Shown here piece by piece: positions 25,930-36,106 of a stretch of 64,000 bases of DNA (position 1 is its first letter; each line of letters starts with the position of its first letter). The DNA is from an uncultured Cytophagales bacterium (GTDB lineage: Bacteria; Bacteroidota; Bacteroidia; Cytophagales; Cyclobacteriaceae), in contig CAJXNP010000017.1 in NCBI GenBank assembly GCA_913057175.1, forward strand, positions 62,001 through 126,000. The letters are read 5' to 3'. A program made the translations under genes and the position numbers. The notes beneath the pieces are model-generated. The model saw nothing but the letters and a program-made list of their open reading frames with translations. It was not told the origin of the DNA and did no database searches.

Positions 25930-27147
25930 TTAAGACTCAGAAATGGAAGCTTCTGCTAATTTTTTGTTCATGGAAGGTCTTAATCCAACCAGGGATGCCA
26001 GACTAAGAGAAGCACACAATCCCATGATGATCGCCATCGGCATGGCAGTTCCATTGTGGAAATACCCAACAAAAGCGGATGCAATCGCTCCACAAACCAT
26101 TTGAATAAACCCTATCATGGCTGATGCACTTCCTGCAAATCTGGTAAAGGGCGATAAGGCCAGTGCAGTAGTGTTGGGGTAGGAAAATCCAAGGCAACAG
26201 AGGAACAGGAAAATCAATACCAAAGCTGTTTCTTTATTTATGAAGTCACCAGTAACTCCGGCAAGCAGAAGCATTCCAATAATGCTCAGCGCAATAATTA
26301 CCCTCATTACGATTTTTTCACTGGATTGATGTTTCAGCCAGATCCTGTTGAGCTGACTGGATCCAATGATCCCAAACGCATTGATTCCAAAAATCCATCC
26401 ATATTGTTTTTCAGTGAGCTCAAATAATTCCATGAATACAAAGGGGGAACCTGAAATATAGGCAAACATACCCGCTGAAGCCATCGCACCGGTAAAGGTA
26501 TAAATCACAAATTGTGGAACCCTGAATACTTCCCGGTAATCTTTAATGATTCCTTTTGGTTTCAATGAAATGGATGGATCAGGTTCTTTGCTTTCAGGAA
26601 GCCAGTAGATCACCGATAGTAACATCAAGGTTGATATTCCGGTGAGAATATAAAATACTGCTCTCCACCCCAATTCGGCAACTACATAACCACCGATGGT
26701 TGGGGCGACGATCGGTGCAACTCCCATGATGAGTAATAAAGTTGAAAATACTCCGGCAATTTGATTGGGAGGAAATATATCCCTGACTATGGCACGACTG
26801 GCTACCATTCCGGCACAACCACCAAGAGCCAGCAAAAACCTAAGCCCTACCAGCCACTCCACATTGGGGGAAAGTGCACATCCCAGAGAGGTAATGATGT
26901 ATAAAATTAAACCGACGATCAATGGTTTTTTACGGCCAAACCGATCGATTAATGGTCCATAAAGGATCTGTCCGATTGATATACCGATAAAAAAGCTTGT
27001 CAGCGAGTAGGCTACATGTGAGATGTCAGTTTCCAGATCTTTGGCAATAGCAGGGAAAGCCGGTAGATACATGTCAATGGAGAAAGGGCCGATTGCGGCT
27101 AAAAAGCCAAGAATGAGAATGATTAAATTCTTTTGTTTTTGATCCAT
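25930..27147 (-). CDS. Bcr/CflA-type multidrug MFS transporter
   Basis: A 405-aa drug:proton antiporter with 12 predicted spans. Family marks are FSIDMYLPAFPAIAKDLETDISHVAYSLTSFFIGISIGQILYGPLIDRFGRKKPL (motif A region of TM2-3), then RDIFPPNQIAGVFSTLLLIMGVAPIVAPTIGGYVV. Homologues export bicyclomycin, sulfonamides or other small compounds; the substrate here is unknown. Confidence 0.9.
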   Translation of the reverse strand: MDQKQKNLIILILGFLAAIGPFSIDMYLPAFPAIAKDLETDISHVAYSLTSFFIGISIGQILYGPLIDRFGRKKPLIVGLILYIITSLGCALSPNVEWLVGLRFLLALGGCAGMVASRAIVRDIFPPNQIAGVFSTLLLIMGVAPIVAPTIGGYVVAELGWRAVFYILTGISTLMLLSVIYWLPESKEPDPSISLKPKGIIKDYREVFRVPQFVIYTFTGAMASAGMFAYISGSPFVFMELFELTEKQYGWIFGINAFGIIGSSQLNRIWLKHQSSEKIVMRVIIALSIIGMLLLAGVTGDFINKETALVLIFLFLCCLGFSYPNTTALALSPFTRFAGSASAMIGFIQMVCGAIASAFVGYFHNGTAMPMAIIMGLCASLSLASLVGLRPSMNKKLAEASISES

Positions 27148-27579
27148 TTATCCCTGAAAGTACTTGTTAGATTGTTACTGTGTGGTCCTAAAAACAATAA
27201 GTGCAGCAATTTTCATCACTGCACTTTGTTACTAAGTTATCTTTATGACCTATATCATTCAGTTTTTCTCAACGGCAATTCATCAAAAGGGTTGAGTGGA
27301 TTACATTATTTATTTGAGAAGATTTTTGGTGACATGAGTATCATGTCTTTTTTATCTACTTCCTATAGTAAAGTGTGTTGATATATTTTTGGTATGCCGG
27401 ATGCTTTATTTTAGGCATTTCCCTTATCGATCCTTTTCTGGTCTAAATATCTCATCAAGACCAATTCAGATCACAAAATTAAAGTTAAAAGAATAATTGA
27501 CTGAAATTAAAATACAATTGTAATATTTAGTTGGAGTGTGAGTCTTGAGGTCCAAGATCCACACTCCAATCTAAATTTG
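27148..27579. other. intergenic region, nothing recognised
   Basis: 432 bp between the divergent start of the MFS gene and the 3' end of the tRNA gene. An open frame of 82 codons crosses its first half but has no recognisable features and overlaps the MFS 5' end. It presumably holds the MFS promoter. Confidence 0.4.
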
Positions 27580-27663
27580 TACCAAAGGCGGGAGTCGAAC
27601 CCGCACAGGCAAATGCCCACACGCCCCTGAAACGTGCGCGTCTACCAATTCCGCCACTTTGGC
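27580..27663 (-). tRNA. tRNA-Leu (anticodon CAG)
   Basis: On the minus strand the 84 bases fold as a class II tRNA: acceptor arms GCCAAAG and CTTTGGT, D-arm GGCGGAATTGGTAGACGC, anticodon stem CACGT/GCGTG with loop TTCAGGG (anticodon CAG), a variable arm (TGGGCATTTGCCTG) and a T-arm with GGTTCGACTCC. The discriminator base is A, as expected for leucine. CCA is not encoded. Confidence 0.93.
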
Positions 27664-27747
27664 AAGCGTTTCAAATCTAAGACATTTTATTTTTTCTGAT
27701 TACAATTGATTGATAATTTTTCTATGGTCTTGAATGGAGATTGAGTC

Positions 27748-27990
27748 ATGCCTATTCACACTTCATTGACTTATACTCAAAAGAATCAAACCTTGCCTCA
27801 ATTATTTTCGATTCTTCCACATGCTCATCTGATGGGTAAAAAGTTTGCATTTTTCAGCGATACACAGATCTGGCACAAGGTAATCGGAGGATTTTCTGTT
27901 GGCTCCAGAATCAATTTGCTGTACAACCTCGTTGAAGGGAAAAACGACCTGAAAGTGTATCCCACTGTTGGCACACAATATGAGTTTTGA
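27748..27990 (+). pseudogene. possible decayed gene fragment (monooxygenase-like or beta-barrel)
   Basis: An 80-codon open frame. Its first part contains LPHAHLMGKKF, which recalls copper type II monooxygenase C-terminal domains; its second part (GGFSVGSRINLLYNLVEG, VYPTVGTQYEF) looks like alternating strands of an outer-membrane barrel. One base shift near 27986 would continue into NINPYGHSNGIYNLFVASAGLSV, also barrel-like, which overlaps the end of the TPR gene on the other strand. I cannot tell a relic from chance. Confidence 0.28.
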
Positions 27991-28045
27991 AGGAGGTAAA
28001 CTCGCAACCAATAACCGGAAGCAACCTAAACATCAACCCCTACGG

Positions 28046-28546
28046 TCACTCCAACGGCATATACAACCTGTTTGTAGCTTCAGCTGGCCTTTCCGTCAGA
28101 TGGTATTTTTCAATCGTTCTCAGGCAGGCATTCCAGCGGAGGATGGCATCGCTGTTATCAGGAGGACTGAGTTTATCTGCTTTTTCAAAAGCTTCCATGG
28201 CATCTTCCAGCCATTCATATGCATTGTGTTTATAGTCTGTCATGCCTTTGGCTATTGAGGCCTTTGCCTGCCTCTCATAGATGATCCCTTTATAATATTC
28301 GCATTGATATTTGTTTTTGACTTTGGCAATCAGGCTCAGCGGTTCTTTTGTGGAAACTCCTCTGTGAAACTGATCAGTCAATGTTAAAATAAGCCTGACA
28401 ATTGCATCCTGATTATCGGGTTCAATGATCAGGATATCCCGACAGATACTTTCCGCTTCTACGGGGTCATTCAACAATCTATACCGGTCAATTTTATCCA
28501 ATGCACCAGGTATCGCTTCTTTTTTGATTTTTTTTAGTTGTAACAT
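28046..28546 (-). CDS. TPR-repeat protein downstream of frdD
   Basis: A 166-aa cytoplasmic protein with no signal peptide, helical throughout. Segments such as DKIDRYRLLNDPVEAESICRDILIIEPDNQDAIVRLILTLTDQF and YEWLEDAMEAFEKADKLSPPDNSDAILRWNACLRTI have the tetratricopeptide spacing. Related Bacteroidota proteins are annotated only as TPR proteins. It follows frdD after 44 bp on the same strand and could be part of the operon, but a role in fumarate reductase assembly is speculation. Confidence 0.75.
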   Translation of the reverse strand: MLQLKKIKKEAIPGALDKIDRYRLLNDPVEAESICRDILIIEPDNQDAIVRLILTLTDQFHRGVSTKEPLSLIAKVKNKYQCEYYKGIIYERQAKASIAKGMTDYKHNAYEWLEDAMEAFEKADKLSPPDNSDAILRWNACLRTIEKYHLTERPAEATNRLYMPLE

Positions 28547-28590
28547 AGCCGAGATGATTTAGATATGAACCATACATTTGGGATTCTTAA

Positions 28591-28932
28591 TTAATATAAG
28601 AAAATTAGAGATAAAAGGGTAGTAATAATCGCAGTTCCATAGCATATAACAGCAATGATCCTATCCCAACGATGTAGCTGTAAACCCTCTTCAAGGGTAA
28701 ATCTGAATCGATGGGCCCAGTGAAACATAGACAAGGAAATAACGCCTGTGAGAATCAACTTCAACCACCACATTTCCAGGATTTCTGAAACAGTTTCAAA
28801 AGATGGAGATCGAATAAGATCCAAAGGAATGGCAATGAAAAATATCAATAATAGGATTGGCAAAAATAATGCTGATAGCGCTCCACCCGCGCCGAATAAG
28901 GACCACCAGAAGGGCTCGAAACTTCTTTTCAT
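28591..28932 (-). CDS. frdD: fumarate reductase membrane anchor subunit D
   Basis: A 113-aa inner-membrane subunit that, with FrdC, anchors the catalytic FrdAB and binds quinone. It begins MKRSFEPFWWSLFGAGGALSA, close to the E. coli FrdD start EPVFWGLFGAGGMWSA, and has three hydrophobic spans. A longer frame to 29001 would run into frdC, so the ATG at 28932 is used. It is separated from frdC by 4 bp. Confidence 0.85.
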   Translation of the reverse strand: MKRSFEPFWWSLFGAGGALSALFLPILLLIFFIAIPLDLIRSPSFETVSEILEMWWLKLILTGVISLSMFHWAHRFRFTLEEGLQLHRWDRIIAVICYGTAIITTLLSLIFLY

Positions 28933-28936
28933 GATA

Positions 28937-29323
28937 TTACAATAGCGACCAGACGATAATAGCTGAAATGACAATCCAGCCCAGGTAATTTCCAAGGGCA
29001 ATCAGAAAGCCAGGCACCTTGTTTTCTCCCAGCTTAATGACCATGGCCTTAGGGGCCAGGTTAAACCACGTGATGCTGTGATAGAGAATTCCTCCCAGAG
29101 CAATCAGGTTCAGAATGATCAGTATCGGATGGGTGAGGGACTGGACAAATGCCTGATAAGACTCTTCACCATTCATGATAGCCTTGGACAATAGCAATAA
29201 TTCAATGGCAATGAATGCCACAGCAATACTCGTCAGTTCTCTTGAAATAAACCGGAAGTGTGACAGCCTCTTGGTCCACCAGAATATTCCGATTTTTCTC
29301 TTATATGTCTGCAATCCTTCCAT
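28937..29323 (-). CDS. frdC: fumarate reductase membrane anchor subunit C
   Basis: A 128-aa three-helix anchor subunit. It reads WWTKRLSHFRFISRELTS near the start and LIALGGILYHSITWFNLAPKA in the middle, which line up with E. coli FrdC ([34 protein letters not shown]). The His in LYHSITW and the Glu in SRELTS are in the positions linked with menaquinol chemistry in the family. The ATG at 29323 is preferred over 29380, which lies inside frdB. Confidence 0.87.
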   Translation of the reverse strand: MEGLQTYKRKIGIFWWTKRLSHFRFISRELTSIAVAFIAIELLLLSKAIMNGEESYQAFVQSLTHPILIILNLIALGGILYHSITWFNLAPKAMVIKLGENKVPGFLIALGNYLGWIVISAIIVWSLL

Positions 29324-29327
29324 TTTC

Positions 29328-30071
29328 TTAATCTTTACTTGCGTAGGGGAGGAGAAGGGTTTTCCACCAGTTGGAGGCACCTTCTACCTTGTATCGTTGA
29401 ATAGCTCCTGCCGGATCGACATTTTTCGGACATACAGCAGAGCAATCCCCGACAAATGTACATTGCCAGATTCCCGTGTCGTGGCTCAATGCTTTCATCC
29501 GCTGATTTTTACCTTCATCCCGACTGTCCATATTATAGCGTTGAGCCAGCGCCAATGCAGCGGGACCAATGAATTCCGGTTCCAATCCATAAACCGGGCA
29601 TGCAGCGTAGCATAGCATGCAATTGATGCACATACTATATTGCTTGTAATCGGCCAACTGGGAGGGTGTTTGCAAATACTCCCGATCCTCGCTCCCAACA
29701 TCTTTCCGGATGATCCAGGGTTTTACTTTTTTAAGCTTTTCCAGAAAATCACTCATATCGATCACCAGATCGCGAATGACAGGGAAATTTTCGAGTGGCT
29801 CAATCCTGATCGGACCAGGGGTATATGATTCCAGAAAAGTGGCACAGGTGAGCACAGGCTTGCCGTTTACCATCATGCCACAGCTGCCACAAACACCCAT
29901 CCTGCAGGACCAACGATAAGTCAGGCTGCCATCAATCTGGTCTTTGATATAATTGAGGGCATCCAGGATCACCCAATCCTTGTGATAAGGTATTTCATAC
30001 TCCTGATAGGTGGGCTCTTTGCTTTTTTCAGGTTGATAGCGAAATACATTCAGTGTGATCAGATCTTTCAT
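29328..30071 (-). CDS. frdB: fumarate reductase iron-sulfur subunit
   Basis: A 247-aa electron-transfer subunit. Three cluster motifs are present: [21 protein letters not shown] for [2Fe-2S], [15 protein letters not shown] for [4Fe-4S] and [17 protein letters not shown] for the [3Fe-4S] site. The length matches FrdB (about 244). It carries electrons from the quinol site in FrdCD to FAD in FrdA. It lies 10 bp after frdA and 4 bp before frdC. Confidence 0.93.
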   Translation of the reverse strand: MKDLITLNVFRYQPEKSKEPTYQEYEIPYHKDWVILDALNYIKDQIDGSLTYRWSCRMGVCGSCGMMVNGKPVLTCATFLESYTPGPIRIEPLENFPVIRDLVIDMSDFLEKLKKVKPWIIRKDVGSEDREYLQTPSQLADYKQYSMCINCMLCYAACPVYGLEPEFIGPAALALAQRYNMDSRDEGKNQRMKALSHDTGIWQCTFVGDCSAVCPKNVDPAGAIQRYKVEGASNWWKTLLLPYASKD

Positions 30072-30081
30072 GGCTGTTGAT

Positions 30082-31824
30082 TTATCGTCCGTAGATGCGC
30101 TCTCCGGGAGCCCATTTGGTGATGGTGACAGGTTTGAATTTTATATCAGGCGGACCATCTTCCTTTTGGTATGCGAGGCTGTGGGTAAGAAATTTTTCAT
30201 CATCACGATTGGGAAAATCTGTCCGCTGGTGAGATCCGCGCGATTCCCGTCGATGCAGGCCGGATTGGATAACCGCTTCAGCTACATCGAGCATACAAGA
30301 CAATTCCAGTGCAGCGATTAGTTCCGTGTTAAAGGTAATGCTAGAATCATCCATTTTAATATACTTAAACCTCTCTTTCAGCTCCTGAATATCTTCCTGC
30401 GATTTTTTTAAAGAGGTTTCCGTTCGATAGATCCCAGCTCCTGCTTCAAGTGTATTATTCATGGCTTTTCGGATATCTGCGATCTTCACCTTTCCTTCCT
30501 TTTTCTTCAGAAAGTTTTGTTCGATGCGGTTTGCTTCATTCTTGTATTGTGCTTCCAATCCCTTGCTGAAGCCATTTTGCTGAGTGGCATAATTCGCAGC
30601 ATTTCTTCCCGCTATGGCACCAAATACCAATAATTCTGTCAAAGAATTCGAACCGAGCCTGTTAGCCCCATTAATGCTGACGCAGGCGCATTCACCGGCG
30701 GCATATAATCCCGGAAGAACGGTTTCGGCTTCAATATTAGTGTCAATTCCTCCCATCATATAATGAACTACCGGTCGTACGGGGATTTTTTCCTTTACCG
30801 GATCCAGGTTTTCATATTTAATGCATAATTCCCTGACGAAAGGCAATTTGGAATTGATGATCTTTTCGCCCAAATGTCGAATGTCCAGATGAACGAAATG
30901 ACCGTATTCCCCTTCATAGGTTCGTCCTTTTTCCTGCTCCTTTACAAAAGCTTGTGATAAACGATCCCTGGGTCCCAGTTCCATAGATCGCAATACTGGT
31001 TTTGAAGAAGGTTTCCCTAAGTCATAATCCTGCAGGTATCGGTATTCATCCTTATTGAGCAGGTAGCCTCCCTCAGCTCTTGCTGCTTCGGTAATTAAAA
31101 TTCCCGTGAAGGGTAAGCCTGTCGGATGATACTGGACAAATTCCATGTCCTTAAGGGGGATTCCGGCACGGTAGGCGACTGCCATTCCATCACCCGTCTT
31201 GATAGCAGCATTCGTGGTGAAAGGGAAAACTTTGCCAGCCCCTCCTGTACAGATAATGGTGCTTTTCGCTTTGATGGCGGTCATTTTACCGGTAGCAATT
31301 TCCAATGCAATCGCTCCCTGGCATCGGTTGTCTTCTACCAATAACCTGGTTACGAACCATTCATCAAAACGCAGAAGGTTCTCATGCTTAAGGGTAGTTT
31401 GAAATAAGGTATGCAAGAGGTGAAACCCTGTTTTATCTGCGGCAAACCAGGTGCGCTTCATTTTCATTCCGCCAAAGGGTCTGACGGCCACTGTACCATT
31501 TTGTTCCCTGCTCCATGGACAACCCCAGTGTTCAAGCCTGATCATTTCTTTTGGCGCCTGGTTCACAAATAACTCAACCGCATCCTGATCTGATAGCCAG
31601 TCTCCACCTGAAATGGTGTCATAGGCATGATGCTCCAGGGAATCGTCTTCTTTAATGACCGCGGCAGCACCTCCTTCAGCAGAAACTGTATGGCTTCGCA
31701 TAGGGTAGACCTTACTTACAATTCCGATTTTTAATTGAGGATTTGCTTCTGAAACGGCAATGGCTGCACGTAATCCCGCGCCGCCTGCACCAATGATGAG
31801 AACATCGCATTGTACTATACTCAT
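30082..31824 (-). CDS. frdA: fumarate reductase flavoprotein subunit
   Basis: A 580-aa catalytic subunit that reduces fumarate to succinate (or the reverse). The FAD motif [14 protein letters not shown] is at residues 10-23 and the FAD-linking His at about 45 ([11 protein letters not shown]). Substrate residues are visible in [23 protein letters not shown] (catalytic Arg) and [13 protein letters not shown] (His). It heads an frdABCD operon with E. coli-like two-anchor membrane subunits; most Bacteroidota instead use a single-anchor SdhC type. The complex would support anaerobic respiration with menaquinone. Confidence 0.93.
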   Translation of the reverse strand: MSIVQCDVLIIGAGGAGLRAAIAVSEANPQLKIGIVSKVYPMRSHTVSAEGGAAAVIKEDDSLEHHAYDTISGGDWLSDQDAVELFVNQAPKEMIRLEHWGCPWSREQNGTVAVRPFGGMKMKRTWFAADKTGFHLLHTLFQTTLKHENLLRFDEWFVTRLLVEDNRCQGAIALEIATGKMTAIKAKSTIICTGGAGKVFPFTTNAAIKTGDGMAVAYRAGIPLKDMEFVQYHPTGLPFTGILITEAARAEGGYLLNKDEYRYLQDYDLGKPSSKPVLRSMELGPRDRLSQAFVKEQEKGRTYEGEYGHFVHLDIRHLGEKIINSKLPFVRELCIKYENLDPVKEKIPVRPVVHYMMGGIDTNIEAETVLPGLYAAGECACVSINGANRLGSNSLTELLVFGAIAGRNAANYATQQNGFSKGLEAQYKNEANRIEQNFLKKKEGKVKIADIRKAMNNTLEAGAGIYRTETSLKKSQEDIQELKERFKYIKMDDSSITFNTELIAALELSCMLDVAEAVIQSGLHRRESRGSHQRTDFPNRDDEKFLTHSLAYQKEDGPPDIKFKPVTITKWAPGERIYGR

Positions 31825-32001
31825 AACAGGAATAGTTTTAAACTAATTCCCCGTAACAGTATCGACCTTGCACAATTTATTAAAAAAAGAAGTACTAAAA
31901 AACTTAAACAGGGTTACTTACTACAAAATTTTTACCGGAAAAATCTATTTGGAGAGATGTGACAATAGGAATGGTGAATGGAATGGGTATGGTATTAATA
32001 A

Positions 32002-34110
32002 TCAGACGACATCGACAGGCTCTTTAACCTCCACAGGAATTTCGATGATCATTCGAGCTCCATAGGTATACGATTCGTCCAAATTAATTTTACAACTGGT
32101 TTTATTGGCGGCTATCGATGCTACATAAAAACCCAGCCCATCTCCTGTTGAATGTTCGTTACCGACATAAAATGGCTCCGACACCTGATTCCACAGTTCT
32201 TTTGAAATGCCCGGACCATTATCCTCAACGATCAGCTGATACTTCTCCGGTAATTGACGCAACCGGATGTTAACCTCAGGAATTCTGCTTTTATTATTCA
32301 AAATGCTGAATTTGAAGGCATTATCCAATACTTCCCGGAATAAGATCTTTTTGTATCCCTTTACTGAATTGACAGCAGGAGAATTTTCGTTGACCAGGTA
32401 ATTATTTACCTTCATATTAGTCGTTTTGTATTTTTCATCCAGTTCAAATAGGATGTCCTCAATCATTTCATTTAAATAAATGTTTTCCTTGTTTTCTGTC
32501 TTCTGGTCGAACTCCAGCAGTTGCTTGATATGATTGAGAAGATCGTCAAGTTTTGAGATACTTTTGTATGATAGATCTATGTAACTGGGAATTGTTTCAG
32601 CTTTATGTTCAAACCGGATGAGGTTCATCAATCCTTTCAAGCTGGCGATTGGCGAGCGAAACCGATGAGACATTTGGTAAAAAAACGTATTGATGATCTT
32701 TCCCTTTTCAGCAAGGTCTTGGGTACGTTCGTAAATTTTTTGCTCAAGTCTGCGGTTTAATTCGCTGATCTTTTCATTTTGAGCTTTCAATTCTTCCTGC
32801 TGACATTGCAACTCCTCATTTGCCTGCGTGATTTCCAGTTTTTGCTCACGCAAAAGTTTATTCTTTTTCCGGATATTTTTGATCAACCAACCGAAAATCA
32901 ATACCGCAATGGAGAGCAGAACTAATACTGTCATGATGATGGTATATCGTGTTCTCTGAGCGTTGATGGTAGCAAGGTTTTGCCGGTTCTTTTCCTCGTA
33001 ATCCTTTAACTTGAGATAAAAATCCTGTTCCGTTTTCATACGGAATTCCATTTGCCTGATGGCATTCATATTGATAGAATCCTTATGAGTCAGGTATTGC
33101 TGAAAGTAATTGTTGGCTGTTGCCGTTTGGCCTATCTTTCGAAAGTATTCTGCCCTGGTCTCAAGAATATCGACCCTGAGTATTCCATTGAGTTTGGTCG
33201 AAAATGTATCGGCCATCTGAATGTATTTTAAAGCCTGATCTGCTTGTCCGAGAGCTAAATGATTTTTTGCCAGCAAAACACCTAAAACAGTTATACTAAA
33301 TGAACGGTTCAGCTTTAGGCTGCTTTCCAGATCCAGGAGGGCATTTTTGATCGATGCCTGGTAATTACCGCTTCGATATTGATTAATACTTAAATCGCCT
33401 AATGCATTATAATAGAACCTTGAATTTGTTTTGTCATCTGTATGTTCAATGACGTAAGTGAGGTATTTCTGGGAAAGTTCGAACTGTCCATCAAGCCCAA
33501 GTAACACGCCCGCTTTTTCATACAAAGCCATTTTGGCCCAGAATTCCATCGACACAGAATCACTGAGTAAATAGCTATTTGCTTCTATCAGTTTAATTAC
33601 ATGTGAGAAATCTTCGACTGCCATTCTGCCAAATATAGAATTCGAATAATTCCCGTAATATTTAAACAGACATTCCAGAAACATCAAGTCCCGTCCGGTC
33701 CTCCGAAATGTCTCCTTTGCATAGATCAATTGCTCCATCGCTTTTAAATGATCGCCATTTTGATAATGTTGGAGGTATTGGAGGTAGTGAATGTACCCAA
33801 GAGTATCATATGAAAAATCCCCGGATAGAAGGTCTTTCATTTGCGTAGTCAGACTGTCGAGGAGATTGGTTTTTTTAACTTTATTCGCCGTGATGGAAGC
33901 CAATGCTAAATTATAATATCTCTTTTCATGTTTATCAGAAAATGTAACCGCAGGGTCATCAAAGGTTATTTCATCAAATGAACTTTGACCATTCATAAAA
34001 AAATGAATCTCAAACTCTTGATATTTATCCCGGTCCCGGGCGACAACTTGATAAAAATGACCGATAAGAAAAAAAATTATCAGTGCAACAGGGTCAATCC
34101 TCTTTTGCAT
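32002..34110 (-). CDS. TPR-containing sensor histidine kinase
   Basis: A 702-aa membrane kinase. After a signal/anchor (VALIIFFLIGHFYQVVA) come about 330 residues of TPR-like helical repeats predicted to lie in the periplasm, one membrane span (YTIIMTVLVLLSIAVLIFGWLI), a coiled coil (NEELQCQQEELKAQNEKISELNRRLEQ), and the kinase core. The H-box is MSHRFRSPIASLKGL, the N-box DNAFKFSI, and the G-boxes VEDNGPGIS and GDGLGFYVAS. It has no response-regulator domain, and no regulator gene is adjacent, so its partner is elsewhere. Confidence 0.85.
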   Translation of the reverse strand: MQKRIDPVALIIFFLIGHFYQVVARDRDKYQEFEIHFFMNGQSSFDEITFDDPAVTFSDKHEKRYYNLALASITANKVKKTNLLDSLTTQMKDLLSGDFSYDTLGYIHYLQYLQHYQNGDHLKAMEQLIYAKETFRRTGRDLMFLECLFKYYGNYSNSIFGRMAVEDFSHVIKLIEANSYLLSDSVSMEFWAKMALYEKAGVLLGLDGQFELSQKYLTYVIEHTDDKTNSRFYYNALGDLSINQYRSGNYQASIKNALLDLESSLKLNRSFSITVLGVLLAKNHLALGQADQALKYIQMADTFSTKLNGILRVDILETRAEYFRKIGQTATANNYFQQYLTHKDSINMNAIRQMEFRMKTEQDFYLKLKDYEEKNRQNLATINAQRTRYTIIMTVLVLLSIAVLIFGWLIKNIRKKNKLLREQKLEITQANEELQCQQEELKAQNEKISELNRRLEQKIYERTQDLAEKGKIINTFFYQMSHRFRSPIASLKGLMNLIRFEHKAETIPSYIDLSYKSISKLDDLLNHIKQLLEFDQKTENKENIYLNEMIEDILFELDEKYKTTNMKVNNYLVNENSPAVNSVKGYKKILFREVLDNAFKFSILNNKSRIPEVNIRLRQLPEKYQLIVEDNGPGISKELWNQVSEPFYVGNEHSTGDGLGFYVASIAANKTSCKINLDESYTYGARMIIEIPVEVKEPVDVV

Positions 34111-34312
34111 CTTCTTGATATTTTCAAAGTAAAATACAAATTATTGTGAATAATAGTCAATTATTCTCAGGATATGTAATCCAAATATTAATTTAGCATC
34201 AAAAATAACTAAGATTTTTTGGTGTGCCCCGGGATTTTTAAACAATTGTTGGACTTACCTGATGCATAAGTAGCATAAAATGGCAAACAAATGATTCAAA
34301 ATATTGACAAGA

Positions 34313-34699
34313 TTATTTCTTGTTCTTTGTCATTTTTAGATTCTCATCTATTTTGAATTTGATAATTCTCTTGATTAGATCAACAGGCAAAGGTCTGTCT
34401 AAAGGGAATTGCACGGTCCCTTTTCCTCCCTTATAGTGAGACAGTTCTTCCTGAAAATTTTCACTTCCCCTTGGTGCGGGATACATGCTGACATGTTTGT
34501 GAAACCCGGCAAAATAGATGAGGTATTTACCATTGAGATTAAAAGCCGGAATTTGATAGCTGATCCTTTCTTCTGCTTCCGGAACCAATCTTTTGATTGT
34601 CAGCCGTATCTTGGTCAGGTATTCTTGGGTTTTTTTAGGGAATCGGGCAATGTATTCATCGATATTTTGGGCTTTGGTATTTTGCATCGTCGTATTCAT
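34313..34699 (-). CDS. DUF1801 (YdhG-like) family protein
   Basis: A 128-aa cytoplasmic protein with the DUF1801 pattern: IDEYIARFPKKTQEYLTKIRLTIKRLVPEAEERISYQIPAFNLNGKYLIYFAGFHKHVSMYP followed by YKGGKGTVQFPLDRPLPVDLIKRIIKFKIDEN. Family members include Bacillus Fra/YdhG, an iron chaperone, but most are uncharacterised. It is a single gene between the histidine kinase and the TIM-barrel gene on the same strand. Confidence 0.85.
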   Translation of the reverse strand: MNTTMQNTKAQNIDEYIARFPKKTQEYLTKIRLTIKRLVPEAEERISYQIPAFNLNGKYLIYFAGFHKHVSMYPAPRGSENFQEELSHYKGGKGTVQFPLDRPLPVDLIKRIIKFKIDENLKMTKNKK

Positions 34700-34826
34700 A
34701 AGGATTTGAATAAGCTTTTCAAATTTACTATTACTTGATGAAATTATTGGTGTTCAAAAACGACTTAAGAAAGGGTAATTGCGACAAGTCCGTAAACATC
34801 TGGAAACTCTGATAAAAGGTTAATCG

Positions 34827-35486
34827 TTATTCATTCCTGTATTTCAACATAACCTCTTTAAATAATTCTGCTGTTGATGGAGGGGTATAGGAAATGGCAT
34901 TGGCTCCGGTTTCAATTGCAAGCTGAATGGTTTCATTAGATTTGCCTCCGGTAGCAATGATAGCAACATTATCGTCGATATCCCTAATTTTTTTGATGAT
35001 ATCAGATGTTTTATCTGCTCCTGAGACATTTAAAATGTCAACCCCCGCATCGATCCGTCCCTTGATATCCTCCTTTTCAGAAACGATTGTAATGACAATG
35101 GGTACGTCAATTTTATCTTTCAGCTTTCGGATAGTGTCGTTAGGAGTTGGTTTGTTTAAAACAACACCAAGCGCTCCCTGAAATTCGGCATCGATTGCAA
35201 GTTCTATCGACCTGTTACCAGATGTAATTCCTCCACCGACACCACAAAAGATGGGTTTGTCAGCCGCAAGGATCAGGGCATGTGAGATGAGTGGTTGAGG
35301 CGTAAAAGGATAGACAGCAATGATGGCATTGGCGTTTGTGTTTCGGATGATTGCGACGTCGGTAGTGAACAAGAATGATTTCAACAATTGTCCGAAGATA
35401 CGGATCCCTGAACAGGAGTCTATGATTTCGGGTACAACTACAATGTTTTTTCTAAGTCTACTGGTATAACTGGGTATTTTCTTCAT
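34827..35486 (-). CDS. conserved TIM-barrel protein ("hydrolase"-annotated family)
   Basis: A 219-aa beta/alpha-barrel protein. The sequence VAIIRNTNANAIIAVYPFTPQPLISHALILAADKPIFCGVGGGITSG and IIATGGKSNETIQLAIETGANAISYTPPSTAELFKEVM is typical of a family found in Firmicutes and other phyla and usually labelled hydrolase without proof. The GVGGG and ATGGK loops look like phosphate-binding loops. The ATG at 35486 fits the family start; the frame is open to 35528. The biological role is unknown. Confidence 0.72.
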   Translation of the reverse strand: MKKIPSYTSRLRKNIVVVPEIIDSCSGIRIFGQLLKSFLFTTDVAIIRNTNANAIIAVYPFTPQPLISHALILAADKPIFCGVGGGITSGNRSIELAIDAEFQGALGVVLNKPTPNDTIRKLKDKIDVPIVITIVSEKEDIKGRIDAGVDILNVSGADKTSDIIKKIRDIDDNVAIIATGGKSNETIQLAIETGANAISYTPPSTAELFKEVMLKYRNE

Positions 35487-36106
35487 GATAGTTGGAGTAC
35501 TGGTCCGGCTATTAACGAAAAATATCAAATAACTGTAATAATGGAAATAGTTGTTACATTACAATTTTTCAGAACTCAAACAATAATTGTCTCAAATCAC
35601 CCTTCAATTAGTCGCTTTTACCTACTTGAAAAGTGTAATTTGAAGATTAAATTTGAAAATAATAGTCGCATCATCCATATGTCAATGAACCTTGAAATAA
35701 CTTATGTTCGATAAAAGATCGATAATTTTGACTTGAAATATACTACTATTCTCCTCTTGCCTGTCCTCCGTACAAGACTTTGGAAGGTGGAAGAGGAGAT
35801 ACAGAGGAGCGTTATTTAAAAAACCATATAATTCAAGTCGAAATTTACGTTAATCGTAGTATAAAAATCAAAAGCAAACAGGTTTTTAAACGTTCCACAC
35901 CCCTTCTCCTCCTGCCTCGTCGGCAAGCGGGCTGTCAAGAGGGGAATAATGGTGTTTCCTTTTGATTTTAAATTCCTTATATAGACCTCAAGCCAAAATA
36001 AAAAGTTGATAAGGAATGACTTGCTGATAGATCGTATTTTGTAAATTGGTAAAAAAGTCCCGGACTTAATTATAAACTTTATAACAAACCACAAATTAAC
36101 TACCAC
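35487..36106. other. intergenic region, nothing firm recognised
   Basis: 620 bp between the divergent TIM-barrel and BNR-propeller genes. Short open frames here show no domain. TCCTCTT (around 35753) and AAGAGGA (around 35790) form a loose inverted pair, and CTCCTGCC-type words recur near 35757 and 35909. It presumably contains the two promoters. Confidence 0.4.

Noticed and set aside
27987-28258. plus-strand frames antisense to the TPR gene
   Set aside because: They lie opposite an intact TPR frame and are most likely shadows.
35780-35965. short open frame in the 35.5-36.1 kb gap
   Set aside because: It has no domain and is low in complexity, with no neighbouring operon.
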